Source: Pseudomonadota bacterium (lineage in GTDB: Bacteria; Myxococcota_A; UBA796; CAJQPC01). From it: DNA of 64,000 nucleotides. The DNA lies in NCBI GenBank assembly GCA_024228935.1, contig JAAESX010000131.1:1-64000 (forward strand), given 5' to 3'. Below the pieces are notes generated by a model, which saw only the letters and a program-made list of their open reading frames with translations, searched no databases and had not been told where the DNA came from. Shown in pieces: positions 32,561 to 40,499 of this stretch. Position 1 is the stretch's first letter, and every line of letters starts with the position of its first letter. Both the position numbers and the translations under genes were made by a program.

Positions 32561-33505
32561 GTCACCGCGCTCCTCCTCCTGGCTTGTAACGGTCCCGAGG
32601 ACGTCGACTCCCACACCGACAGCGGCATCGAAGCCGATGCGGACACCGATGCGGACGCGGACTCGGACTCGGACGCCGACGCGGACAGCGACACGGACTC
32701 GGACACCGACTCGGACGCCGACACCGACACCGACTCGGACGCCGACACCGACACCGGCCCGTTCAGCGAGACCGACTGCACCGACGAGATCGACAACGAC
32801 GAAGACGGCCTGCTGGACTGCGAGGACGACGACTGCGTGGATGTCTGCATCGAGGACTGCAGCAACGGGGTGGACGACGACGCGGACGGCGACATCGACT
32901 GCGACGACGACGAGTGTCTGGGCTCGGCGGACTGCGAGACCCGCGACTTCGAGATCGAGGTGGACGTCACGGTCGACTGGGCCGCCACGCGGTTCGGCAC
33001 CTACATGACGTCGTACTGGGGCACGTACGGGCTCGCGGGGGCGTACGGCACGGTCTCGCTGCGTGGCACGTCGCCCGACCCCGACACCGCCGACACGGCC
33101 GACGACAGCCTGAGCTTCGCCTGCAGCGGCGCGATGTACGCCTTCAGCGAGGAGCTGCACGCGGCCTACCCGTCGGTCTACCCCTACGGCGGCATCCTCT
33201 ACGACACCGGCGACTGCGACGGCTGCACGGTCGGGTTCAAGGTGGATCCCAAGATCGTGTGGAACAGCGGCTGCCCGGTCACGACGCTCCCGACGTCGTA
33301 CTGGGGCTTCCACTACGGCCAGAACTACATCACGGCCTTGATCGACGGCTCCTGGACCGAGCAGTACACCGCTCGGCCGGCCGACATCTACTGGGAGGAC
33401 GTCTCGTATGGCTCCGGGTACTCCGACTACCAGGGGTACATGCAGAGCCTGAAGACCGATGCGCCCTGGACGTTCGAGGGCAGCTACACCGCCTCGGAGC
33501 TCTGA
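32558..33505 (+). CDS. Asp-rich-linker lipoprotein
   Basis: 315 residues from the second of two in-frame ATGs (the first is at 32546); TATGAG ends 7 nt before it. Signal M-V-T-A-L-L-L-L-A-C. Residues 25-67 are an almost pure Asp-X alternation (X = Ala, Ser, Thr), then two D-N-D-x-D-G/D-D-A-D-G motifs with Cys pairs (D-C-E-D-D-D-C, D-C-D-D-D-E-C). The remaining 210 residues are a Tyr/Trp-rich beta domain without recognised homology. It should sit on the outer membrane with the acidic stretch as a calcium-binding spacer. Confidence 0.8.
   Translation: MVTALLLLACNGPEDVDSHTDSGIEADADTDADADSDSDADADSDTDSDTDSDADTDTDSDADTDTGPFSETDCTDEIDNDEDGLLDCEDDDCVDVCIEDCSNGVDDDADGDIDCDDDECLGSADCETRDFEIEVDVTVDWAATRFGTYMTSYWGTYGLAGAYGTVSLRGTSPDPDTADTADDSLSFACSGAMYAFSEELHAAYPSVYPYGGILYDTGDCDGCTVGFKVDPKIVWNSGCPVTTLPTSYWGFHYGQNYITALIDGSWTEQYTARPADIYWEDVSYGSGYSDYQGYMQSLKTDAPWTFEGSYTASEL
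32633..32757. repeat. Imperfect hexanucleotide repeat (GAC-NNN) coding Asp-X
   Basis: About twenty GAC/GAT codons alternate with GCC/GCG, TCG/AGC and ACC/ACG codons. Synonymous variation among units shows it is maintained at the protein level rather than being a recent slippage product. Confidence 0.85.
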
Positions 33506-33543
33506 GCCGAGCGCTGGTCTCCGCGAACGGCTAGAGGGCCGTC

Positions 33544-35823
33544 GTGTACCGCCGCTTCGCCGTCCTGATCCTCGACAACCGCAAGGCCGCCGGCGCGCTC
33601 CTACTCGCCATCGTCCTGGCGGTCGCGAGCGGGGCCATCCACCTGCAGGTGGACTTCTCGGCCAAGGCGTTCTTCGGCACCGCGAGCCCCGAGCTCGACC
33701 TGCTCGACGAGCACCTGGAGCGTTTTCCCTCCCAGGAGGGGCTGCTGCTCATCCTCGTCGACGGCGGAGGTGAGCCGATCCTGACCCGTGAGCGACTGGA
33801 TGCGCTGGACGGGATGGCCGACACGCTGCGGGCCCACGACAAGGTGACCGCGGTCCGGTCGATCGCAGACATGTCCCGGGTGAATCGGAACGTGCCGGGC
33901 ATGGGTGCCCCGCTGCCGCTGCGGGCGAGCGTTCCCCGGGACGAGGCCCGCGCCGAGGTCTGGCGAGCCGAGCTCCTGGCCGATCCGGCGCTCGTGCCAC
34001 GCATGATCAGCGCGGACGGCAGCGTGACCGCGATGCTCGTGGACCTGTCCGTCGACGCGGACGACATCGCCGAGGTCCGCGGCGCCGTCCTGGAGCTCGA
34101 GGACGTCGTCGACGAGCACGACGGAGACCAAGGCCTCGTCTACCAGATCGGCGGGATCCCGGCGGTCCGTGCCGGCCTGCTCGACGTCATCATCCGAGAC
34201 CAGGTCACCTTCGTCACGATCAGCGTGATCATGATCGCGATCCTGCTGTTCATCCTGTTCCGCAGCGTCCACGGGGTGAACATCCCGCTCCTGGCGGCGG
34301 CGGTCCCGGCGTCGATGACGTTCGGGCTGATGGGGTTCACCGACGAGCCGGTCGGGCTGATCAACAACGCCTACGCGACGCTGCTGCCCGTCATCGCGGT
34401 GGCCGACGCCATCCACATGATCACGCGCTTCCACGAGGAGCGCCGCAAGCTGGCGGCTCCCGGCGAGAAGCTGACGTGGGAGCAGCGACGCAAGGCGGTC
34501 ATCGAGGCCATGGGCTCGATCGGCGCGGCCTGCTTCCTGACGACGTTCACGACCGCCATCGGGTTCCTGTCGCTGAACCTCGCGTCGATGCAGATCCTGA
34601 AGAGCTTCGGGCTGTACGCCGCGGCCGGGATCGGCTTCGCATACTTCTCGATCCTGCTCATCGTGCCGCTGGCGCTCTCGATGGTCGACTCGCCGGTGGA
34701 CCACGCCGACGGCGACAACTGGCTGGACCGGATGCTGCAGTGGTGCGCGAGCTTCAGCACCTTGCGCCCGAAGCTCACGCTCGGCATCACCGCGGCGATC
34801 GCTGCGGTGTTCGTCGCCTTCGGGACCCAGGTCGAGGTCGACAACTGGCTCACGGGCATCCTGCCTCCGGACCACGAGATCACTGTCGCCAACGGGCTGA
34901 TCGACGAGGACCTGGGCGGCATCGTGTCCATCGAGTACGACCTCACTGGTGCCGATCTGCGCGACCCTGTCGTCCTACAAGCGATGAAGGACGGCCAGGA
35001 CGCGGCGCTCGAGCTGGCCGAGGTCCGCAGCGTGGACAGCCCCGCGACGCTGGTCGTCGGGGCCAGCACGATGATGGGTGGCCCGGCCGCCGTCCCGGAA
35101 GACCCCGCGTTCGTCCGGCGTCTGTTCGAGCAGGCCGAGGACGTGAGCCACCAGGTCCTGACCGAGGACCGCGCCCGCATCGTCGTGCGCACCAAGGACG
35201 TGGGGGCCAACGCCTTCGCCGAGCTCACCGACGAGGTGTCCTCGCGCGTGATCCCTCCGCTCGAGGCCGTCGGGGTCGAGGTGCAGGCCACGGGCACGGC
35301 CATCGTGGCGTACGCCGGCATCAACCGGGTCACGACCGACCTGCGCAACAGCCTGACCGCCGCGTTCCTCGTCATCGCGATGCTCATCACGGTGCTGTTC
35401 CGGAGCATTCGCACCGGCCTCATCTCGCTCGCGCCGAACGCCCTGCCGCTGTTGACCGGGTACGGCACGCTCGGGCTGATGGGCTGGGACCTCGACCCGG
35501 GCCCCGCGGTGGTCTTCACCGTCGCGCTCGGAATCGCGGTCGACGACACCATCCATCTGCTCGCCCGATTCCGCGAGGAGCAGGAAAAAGCCGGCTACAC
35601 CGAGGCCATCCACAACGCCGTCCGTCACAGCGGCCGCGCGGTGTTCGTGACCTCGCTGATCCTGACCCTCGGCTTCGGGATCAACAGCTTCTCCAGCTTC
35701 CCGAGCAACCGTGTCTTCGGCGCGGTGGGCGCCGTCGTCATCGCGACGGCGTTCCTGTGTGATGTCTTCGTGCTGCCCGCCCTGTTGCAGCTCGCGCGGC
35801 CTCCTCGTCCAGTGTCGCGATAG
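33544..35823 (+). CDS. RND-superfamily (MMPL/hopanoid-type) exporter
   Basis: 759 residues from GTG. Classical two-half RND layout: helix 1 at 17-35, a periplasmic loop, helices 2-6 at about 220-390 with the G-x-x-x-D-type motif V-A-D-A-I-H-M-I-T-R-F-H-E-E, helix 7 near 415, a second loop, and helices 8-12 at 610-750 with V-D-D-T-I-H-L-L-A-R-F-R-E-E. Members export lipids or hopanoids using proton motive force; the family branch here is the predicted-exporter RND3 group. TAGAGG lies 6 nt before the GTG. Its TAG stop forms the -10-like box of the FHA gene. Confidence 0.9.
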   Translation: MYRRFAVLILDNRKAAGALLLAIVLAVASGAIHLQVDFSAKAFFGTASPELDLLDEHLERFPSQEGLLLILVDGGGEPILTRERLDALDGMADTLRAHDKVTAVRSIADMSRVNRNVPGMGAPLPLRASVPRDEARAEVWRAELLADPALVPRMISADGSVTAMLVDLSVDADDIAEVRGAVLELEDVVDEHDGDQGLVYQIGGIPAVRAGLLDVIIRDQVTFVTISVIMIAILLFILFRSVHGVNIPLLAAAVPASMTFGLMGFTDEPVGLINNAYATLLPVIAVADAIHMITRFHEERRKLAAPGEKLTWEQRRKAVIEAMGSIGAACFLTTFTTAIGFLSLNLASMQILKSFGLYAAAGIGFAYFSILLIVPLALSMVDSPVDHADGDNWLDRMLQWCASFSTLRPKLTLGITAAIAAVFVAFGTQVEVDNWLTGILPPDHEITVANGLIDEDLGGIVSIEYDLTGADLRDPVVLQAMKDGQDAALELAEVRSVDSPATLVVGASTMMGGPAAVPEDPAFVRRLFEQAEDVSHQVLTEDRARIVVRTKDVGANAFAELTDEVSSRVIPPLEAVGVEVQATGTAIVAYAGINRVTTDLRNSLTAAFLVIAMLITVLFRSIRTGLISLAPNALPLLTGYGTLGLMGWDLDPGPAVVFTVALGIAVDDTIHLLARFREEQEKAGYTEAIHNAVRHSGRAVFVTSLILTLGFGINSFSSFPSNRVFGAVGAVVIATAFLCDVFVLPALLQLARPPRPVSR

Positions 35824-35826
35824 AGT
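35821..35826 (+). promoter_or_regulatory. TANNNT box (TAGAGT) fused to upstream stop codon
   Basis: TAGAGT ends 6 nt before the ATG at 35833, and its TAG is the stop codon of the RND exporter gene. No Shine-Dalgarno sequence. Confidence 0.45.
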
Positions 35827-35832
35827 CCCGGC

Positions 35833-36747
35833 ATGGGTCTCCTGCAATGCGAAGGACGTGATGCCGTGGCGCTGACCGCGCGCTGCATCGTCGGGCGCGG
35901 CCGGGCGGCAGGACTTCGCGTGGACGATGGCCGCGTCAGCTCCGAGCACGCTCGGCTGACGTGGGCGCGTGGCCAGTGGACCCTGCGCGACCTCGGCAGC
36001 CGAAACGGAACGTATGTCAACGGCAAGCGCCTCAAGGCCGGCCAGGACGCGGTGCTCAAGCGAGGCGCCCGGGTCGGGTTCGCCGATGCCGAGTGCCCGT
36101 GGACGCTGGTGGACGGGGCGGGGCCCGAGGCCTGCGCGCGCGACCAGGTCACCGGTGAGCTGACGCAGGCGCAGGACGGATTGCTGGCCCTGCCTTCGTC
36201 CGAGGAGCCCACCATGGTGGTCTTCGAGGACCGGTCCGGCGTGTGGCAGGCCGAGCTGGACAGTGATCCCGTCCGGGTCGAGGACGGCGAGGTCGTCGTG
36301 GTCGGCGAGCGGAGCTTCGCGCTGCACCTCCCCATCACGGACGACGCGACCATCGACGTGTCCGGCGGCGGCTGGCGCCTCGACCAGATCGAGCTGCACT
36401 TCCAGGTCTCAGGCGACCAGGAGGACTGCGCGATGACCGTCGTGCACCCCGGGGGACCGATGGCGTTCCCCGCGCGCGTCTTCCACTACATGCTGATGCT
36501 CCTCGCCAAGCAGCGGATCGAGGACAAGGCCGAGGGCGTCGAGCCGCCGGAGCAGGGCTGGGTCTACGCGGACGAGCTGGCCCAGAGTCTCCAGATGGAG
36601 GACACCCGCCTGAACGTCCAGATCTTCCGCGCCCGTCAGGAGCTCGGCAAGCTGGGTGTCGGTGGGGCCGCGGGCCTCGTCGAGCGCCGCCGCGGAAGCA
36701 AGAAGATCCGCATCGGTGTGCCGAGCCTGGTGGTCGTCCAGCTCTGA
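35833..36747 (+). CDS. FHA-domain protein
   Basis: 304 residues. The FHA domain is residues 15-95: C-I-V-G-R-G-R-A-A-G, V-S-S-E-H-A-R-L and D-L-G-S-R-N-G-T-Y-V-N, including the Arg, Ser-x-x-His and Asn-Gly of phosphothreonine binding. The C-terminal 100 residues resemble a winged helix (V-F-H-Y-M-L-M-L-L-A-K, then R-L-N-V-Q-I-F-R-A-R-Q-E-L and I-R-I-G), suggesting a DNA-binding output. It faces the Ser/Thr kinase gene end to end and could read that kinase's phosphorylation. Inference from context only. Confidence 0.85.
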   Translation: MGLLQCEGRDAVALTARCIVGRGRAAGLRVDDGRVSSEHARLTWARGQWTLRDLGSRNGTYVNGKRLKAGQDAVLKRGARVGFADAECPWTLVDGAGPEACARDQVTGELTQAQDGLLALPSSEEPTMVVFEDRSGVWQAELDSDPVRVEDGEVVVVGERSFALHLPITDDATIDVSGGGWRLDQIELHFQVSGDQEDCAMTVVHPGGPMAFPARVFHYMLMLLAKQRIEDKAEGVEPPEQGWVYADELAQSLQMEDTRLNVQIFRARQELGKLGVGGAAGLVERRRGSKKIRIGVPSLVVVQL

Positions 36748-36754
36748 CTGGAGC

Positions 36755-38515
36755 CTATTCCTGCGTGCAGCTCTTCGTGCTGGAGCTGCAGCGGATCCGC
36801 ACCGAGTCGCCGGCTGCGACCGTGATGCTGGGACCGGCGATCGTGTAGCCGCCCGGGAAGCTGGGGAAGAGCTGGTAGCTACCGGGCGCCACCTCGCCGG
36901 GACGGGCCGAGCCGCCCTCACCCTTCAGGATGACGAACTCGGCGTCCCCGTGGATGGCCACGTGTGCGGTGGTGGGCGCTGCGGGCACGATCTCCTCGAC
37001 CGGTGCGTCGTCGGGGCGAATCGGGATCAGCGCCATACCCGTGTCGTCGAGCACGGGAGGCTTCTTCACGGGAGGCTTCTTCACGGGCGGCTTGACCACG
37101 ACCGGGACCTTGTCGACGGGCTGCTCGACGGGCTGCTCGACCACGATCTCGTCGGTGGGGATGTCAGCGAAGTCGACCCCCTCGATGCTGGGCGGATCTT
37201 CGCCGACCTCCTCCATCACGTCCGTGAGCGAGGGCTTCGCGGGCGCCTCGGGCGTCCGGTTCGCGGCCCACCAGCCGAGGCCACCCAGGCTGGCCAGCAG
37301 CAGGAGAGCGCCGCCGCCCCCTATGAACAGGAACCCGGCGCTGGAGTCACTCTTCGGGGGCGCCGCCGGGGTCGCGGGGGGCGGGAGTGGCTTGGTGTCC
37401 CCCTTCACGGACGCCGGCTCGGGCGGGTGCCACGGAGGCGCCTCTGGAGCGAGCTCGGGGATGGTCTTCTCGGGCTCGGGCTCGGCGGCCTCGACGGCGT
37501 CGACGGCGTCGACCAGGTCCTCCGGGATCGGGCCGGCCATGGACTGGCCCGACAGGTTCTCGGTCAGCACGCGCCCGCACATCTCGTCGGGCTCGGACTT
37601 GGCGCGGGCCTGGAGCACGGCACCGACGACCGTCTCGGACCAGTCGGCCAGGGTGGGTCCGCCGCATCGGTGCCGCAGCGCCTCGATGCGTGTGGCCAGG
37701 GCGCGGGGGCCGGGGCGGGCCTCGGCCTCGTACGCCAGCGCCTCGCCCAGGATGGAGAGGACCTCGGCCCGCACGTCGGCGTCGATGACGTTCCAGGCCT
37801 TGTGCAGGGCCTCGCGCAGCTTGGCGGTGTGGCTCTTCAGGCTGGGCTTCGTGCGGCCGAAGCGCTTGCCGAGCAGCAGCTCGTACAGGACGCAGCCCAG
37901 CGCGTAGACGTCGCCGGCGGGGCTGTCCTCGAAGCCGTACCGCTCGGGGGCCAGGTAGGGCAGCGAGCCCATGACGTAGGCCTGCTGCGTGTCGCTCTCG
38001 CGGCTGGCGACCTCGGCTCGCGCGACGCCGAAGTCCAGCAGCTTCACCGCGCCGCCGACCGTGAGCAGGATGTTCGCCGGCTTCACGTCCCGGTGGATGA
38101 GCTGAAGGCGGGAGCCGTCCGGGGCGGTCGCTCGGCTGACCGCGTGCAGGGTGCGGGCGACCGCGGCGACGAGATCCAGGGCGATGCTCATCGGCAGGCG
38201 CTTCTGATCCCGCAGCAGGCGCTCGCAGTCGATGCCGTGGACGAGCTCCATGACCATCGTCCAGCGGCCCTCGAGCTGCAACAGGTCGTCGACGCGGACG
38301 ATGCCGAAGTGGTTCAGGTTCGAGAGGATCCGCGCCTCGTCGCGCAGTCGGCGGGCGGCGTCCTCGTTCTTCGCGGCCTGCTCGTTCAGCACCTTCAGCG
38401 CAACGACGCGCCGCAGACCGGTCTGGGTCACCACCTCGGCGCGGTAGACGGTCCCGAAGCCGCCTGAACCGAGCACCTCGAGGATGCGATAGCGTCGGCC
38501 CTGGGTCGGGTTCAT
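36755..38515 (-). CDS. PknB-type Ser/Thr protein kinase, membrane-anchored
   Basis: 586 residues. Kinase domain 9-290: G-S-G-G-F-G-T-V-Y at 16-24, Lys 41, H-R-D-V-K-P-A-N with D143, D-F-G with D161, A-P-E at 189-191. All catalytic residues are present. A Pro-rich linker precedes one membrane helix near 400-424. The periplasmic part has K-K-P-P-V repeats and ends in a small beta domain with a C-terminal C-S-S-S-T-K-S-C loop (PEGA-like text H-V-A-I-H-G-D). Probably senses an envelope signal. A TATCAT box lies 7 nt before the ATG. Confidence 0.93.
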   Translation of the reverse strand: MNPTQGRRYRILEVLGSGGFGTVYRAEVVTQTGLRRVVALKVLNEQAAKNEDAARRLRDEARILSNLNHFGIVRVDDLLQLEGRWTMVMELVHGIDCERLLRDQKRLPMSIALDLVAAVARTLHAVSRATAPDGSRLQLIHRDVKPANILLTVGGAVKLLDFGVARAEVASRESDTQQAYVMGSLPYLAPERYGFEDSPAGDVYALGCVLYELLLGKRFGRTKPSLKSHTAKLREALHKAWNVIDADVRAEVLSILGEALAYEAEARPGPRALATRIEALRHRCGGPTLADWSETVVGAVLQARAKSEPDEMCGRVLTENLSGQSMAGPIPEDLVDAVDAVEAAEPEPEKTIPELAPEAPPWHPPEPASVKGDTKPLPPPATPAAPPKSDSSAGFLFIGGGGALLLLASLGGLGWWAANRTPEAPAKPSLTDVMEEVGEDPPSIEGVDFADIPTDEIVVEQPVEQPVDKVPVVVKPPVKKPPVKKPPVLDDTGMALIPIRPDDAPVEEIVPAAPTTAHVAIHGDAEFVILKGEGGSARPGEVAPGSYQLFPSFPGGYTIAGPSITVAAGDSVRIRCSSSTKSCTQE

Positions 38516-38522
38516 CGGCGGG

Positions 38523-38528
38523 ATGATA
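38523..38528 (-). promoter_or_regulatory. TANNNT box (TATCAT), leaderless-type -10
   Basis: On the minus strand TATCAT ends 7 nt before the kinase ATG at 38515. The whole gap to the divergent peptidase gene is only 29 bases, so both promoters must be compressed into it. Confidence 0.5.
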
Positions 38529-38544
38529 CTCGGCGATCTCCCCG

Positions 38545-39954
38545 ATGTCTGCGAGGCACTCGATGCTCCTGGTCTTCTTGTCCGCTGCCGCCGCCGAAGA
38601 AAGGGTGGCGCTCGCGGACCGATACGCGGAAGACGTCGAGCGGATCTCGGCCGCAGCGCACGCCTCGGAGATCGCCTATTCGCGGCTTCAGTCGCTGTGC
38701 GACGACATCGGCTGTCGCATCTCGGGCAGCCCCGAGCTCGAGCACGCCATCGACTGGGCCGCGGCGCTGATGGGCGAGGACGGCCTGGATGTCGTCACCG
38801 AGCCGGTCGAGGTCCCGAAGTGGGTCCGTGGCGAGGAGAGCGCGCGGGTCACGCTGCCCGTCGAGCGGAACCTCCACGTGCTGGGGCTCGGCATGACCGT
38901 CGCCGGCGACCTCGAGGCCCCCCTCGTCGCGGTGTCCTCGTGGGACGAACTCGCCGCACTCGACGACGCCGCTATCGCCGGGAAGATCGTGCTGTTCGAC
39001 GTGCCCTTCACGGGGTACGGCGAGACGGTCCAGTACCGGAGCAAGGGCCCGATCGAGGCGGGGAAGCGTGGCGCCGTTGCCGTGTTGATCCGTTCGGTGA
39101 CCAGCCACAGCCTCCAGACCCCGCACACCGGCGCGACCCGGTATGACCCCGAGGTCACGCCTGCGATCCCGGCCGCGGCGCTGTCGGTCGAGGACGCCTC
39201 GTGGTTGCATCGCCTGCTCGACGCGGGCACGGACGTGAAGGTCCACCTGAAGCTGTCCGGCGATCACCAGGGGATGGTGGAGAGCCGCAACCTCCTGGCC
39301 GAGATCCCCGGTCGCGAGAGCCCGGAAGAGGTGGTCGTGGTCGGCTGCCACATCGACAGCTGGGACGTCGGGCAGGGCGCACAGGACGACGGCGCGGGCT
39401 GCCTGATCGCCTGGGAAGCGGTCCGTCTACTGCACGAGCTGGATCTGCAGCCGCGGCGCACCATCCGTGCGGTCTTGTTCACGAACGAGGAGAACGGGCT
39501 GGGCGGCGGGGTCGCCTACGCCGAGGCCCACAAGGACGAGTTCCACCAGGCGCTCATCGAGTCGGACACCGGCAACGGCATCGCCGACGGCTTCCGCGTG
39601 CACCTGACGATGGAGGACGACGACGTCCTGCTCCGCGCGCAGGGACTCCTGTACGAGCTGGGCGCGGCGCTGGCCCCGATCGGCGGCGGCACGATGGTCT
39701 CGGGCTACTCGGGCGCCGACATCGGACCGACCGTGAGGACGGGTGTCCCCGGGCTCGGGATGAACCACGACTCCAGCACGTACTGGCCCATCCACCACAC
39801 CGAGGCCGACACCTTCGACAAGATCGTGCTCGAGGACCTGCAGCACAACACCGCGCTGATGGCCGCCGCCGCCTGGGTGCTGGCCGAGATGCCCGAGCGG
39901 CTGATCGAGGAGCCCGCGACGGGCGCACCCACCCGAAACGGGAGGCGCCGTTGA
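38545..39954 (+). CDS. M28-family carboxypeptidase Q-like metallopeptidase
   Basis: 469 residues with a signal peptide (M-L-L-V-F-L-S-A-A-A-A from residue 7). It has a PA-type inserted domain (about 95-235) as in plasma glutamate carboxypeptidase, then the M28 metal site: H269 in C-H-I-D-S-W-D, D281 in Q-D-D-G-A-G, E315/E316 in N-E-E-N-G, D341 in E-S-D-T-G, H418 in H-H-T-E-A-D. It would trim peptides in the periplasm or outside. First gene of a long plus-strand run; divergent from the kinase. ATG 38563 is an alternative start. Confidence 0.9.
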   Translation: MSARHSMLLVFLSAAAAEERVALADRYAEDVERISAAAHASEIAYSRLQSLCDDIGCRISGSPELEHAIDWAAALMGEDGLDVVTEPVEVPKWVRGEESARVTLPVERNLHVLGLGMTVAGDLEAPLVAVSSWDELAALDDAAIAGKIVLFDVPFTGYGETVQYRSKGPIEAGKRGAVAVLIRSVTSHSLQTPHTGATRYDPEVTPAIPAAALSVEDASWLHRLLDAGTDVKVHLKLSGDHQGMVESRNLLAEIPGRESPEEVVVVGCHIDSWDVGQGAQDDGAGCLIAWEAVRLLHELDLQPRRTIRAVLFTNEENGLGGGVAYAEAHKDEFHQALIESDTGNGIADGFRVHLTMEDDDVLLRAQGLLYELGAALAPIGGGTMVSGYSGADIGPTVRTGVPGLGMNHDSSTYWPIHHTEADTFDKIVLEDLQHNTALMAAAAWVLAEMPERLIEEPATGAPTRNGRRR

Positions 39955-40496
39955 TCTGGCTCGTCTCAGTGGCCCATGCGGGCTGGACCCCCACGGTCGT
40001 CGGCACCGACGCCACCGTGAACAAGATGACCGAGCTGGTCGGGCACTGCCCGCCGGACACGACCGAGTGGGTCGCCCGGTACGACGGCGGCAAGGTCGCC
40101 AAGCTGGGGCCCGTCGCGGGCTCGGGTGACCCGGATCCGCGCGTGGAGAGCTGCCTCGGCGCGGGCCTGGCCGCTCGCCCGCTACCCGATGGCGTGCTCG
40201 TGAAGCTCCGATGGGAGTCCGATGCTCGCTCGGAGTGGGAGAGCCAGACGCTCGAGATCCTGGGGCAGGTCGTTGGACCCAAGGACGACCAGCGCTGCCC
40301 GACCCTGCGGTTCCCGATGGCCGACGGCGTGCTCGGGACCCCCGAGGTCCTGCACCCCTCGGCCAGCGAGACGCTCGACGCCGAGATCCTGGCCGCCGTC
40401 ATCGCGTGGCCCGACCCGCTGCCGATCGTGCCGGAGGAGCTCCGCGGTCTCTACGGGGACCACGTGAACCTGTGCGTCTCGGGCAGGACACGCTGA
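39951..40496 (+). CDS. Exported hypothetical protein
   Basis: 181 residues from a TTG whose last two bases begin the previous TGA (TTGA). The signal peptide is only ten residues (M-I-W-L-V-S-V-A-H-A before Gly), ending in an A-x-A-like site. The mature part has three or four Cys (H-C-P-P, S-C-L-G, R-C-P-T, L-C-V-S), probably two disulfides. No family recognised. Four bases separate it from the glycosyltransferase. Confidence 0.6.
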   Translation: MIWLVSVAHAGWTPTVVGTDATVNKMTELVGHCPPDTTEWVARYDGGKVAKLGPVAGSGDPDPRVESCLGAGLAARPLPDGVLVKLRWESDARSEWESQTLEILGQVVGPKDDQRCPTLRFPMADGVLGTPEVLHPSASETLDAEILAAVIAWPDPLPIVPEELRGLYGDHVNLCVSGRTR

Positions 40497-40499
40497 CCC

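Noticed and set aside
32633..32757. Possible CRISPR array or minisatellite
   Set aside because: The repeats are six bases long, have no spacers and lie inside a coding frame giving Asp-X residues.
33532..33537. TAGAGG before the exporter gene as a TANNNT box
   Set aside because: The last base is G, so it was counted only as a near match and not listed as a promoter.
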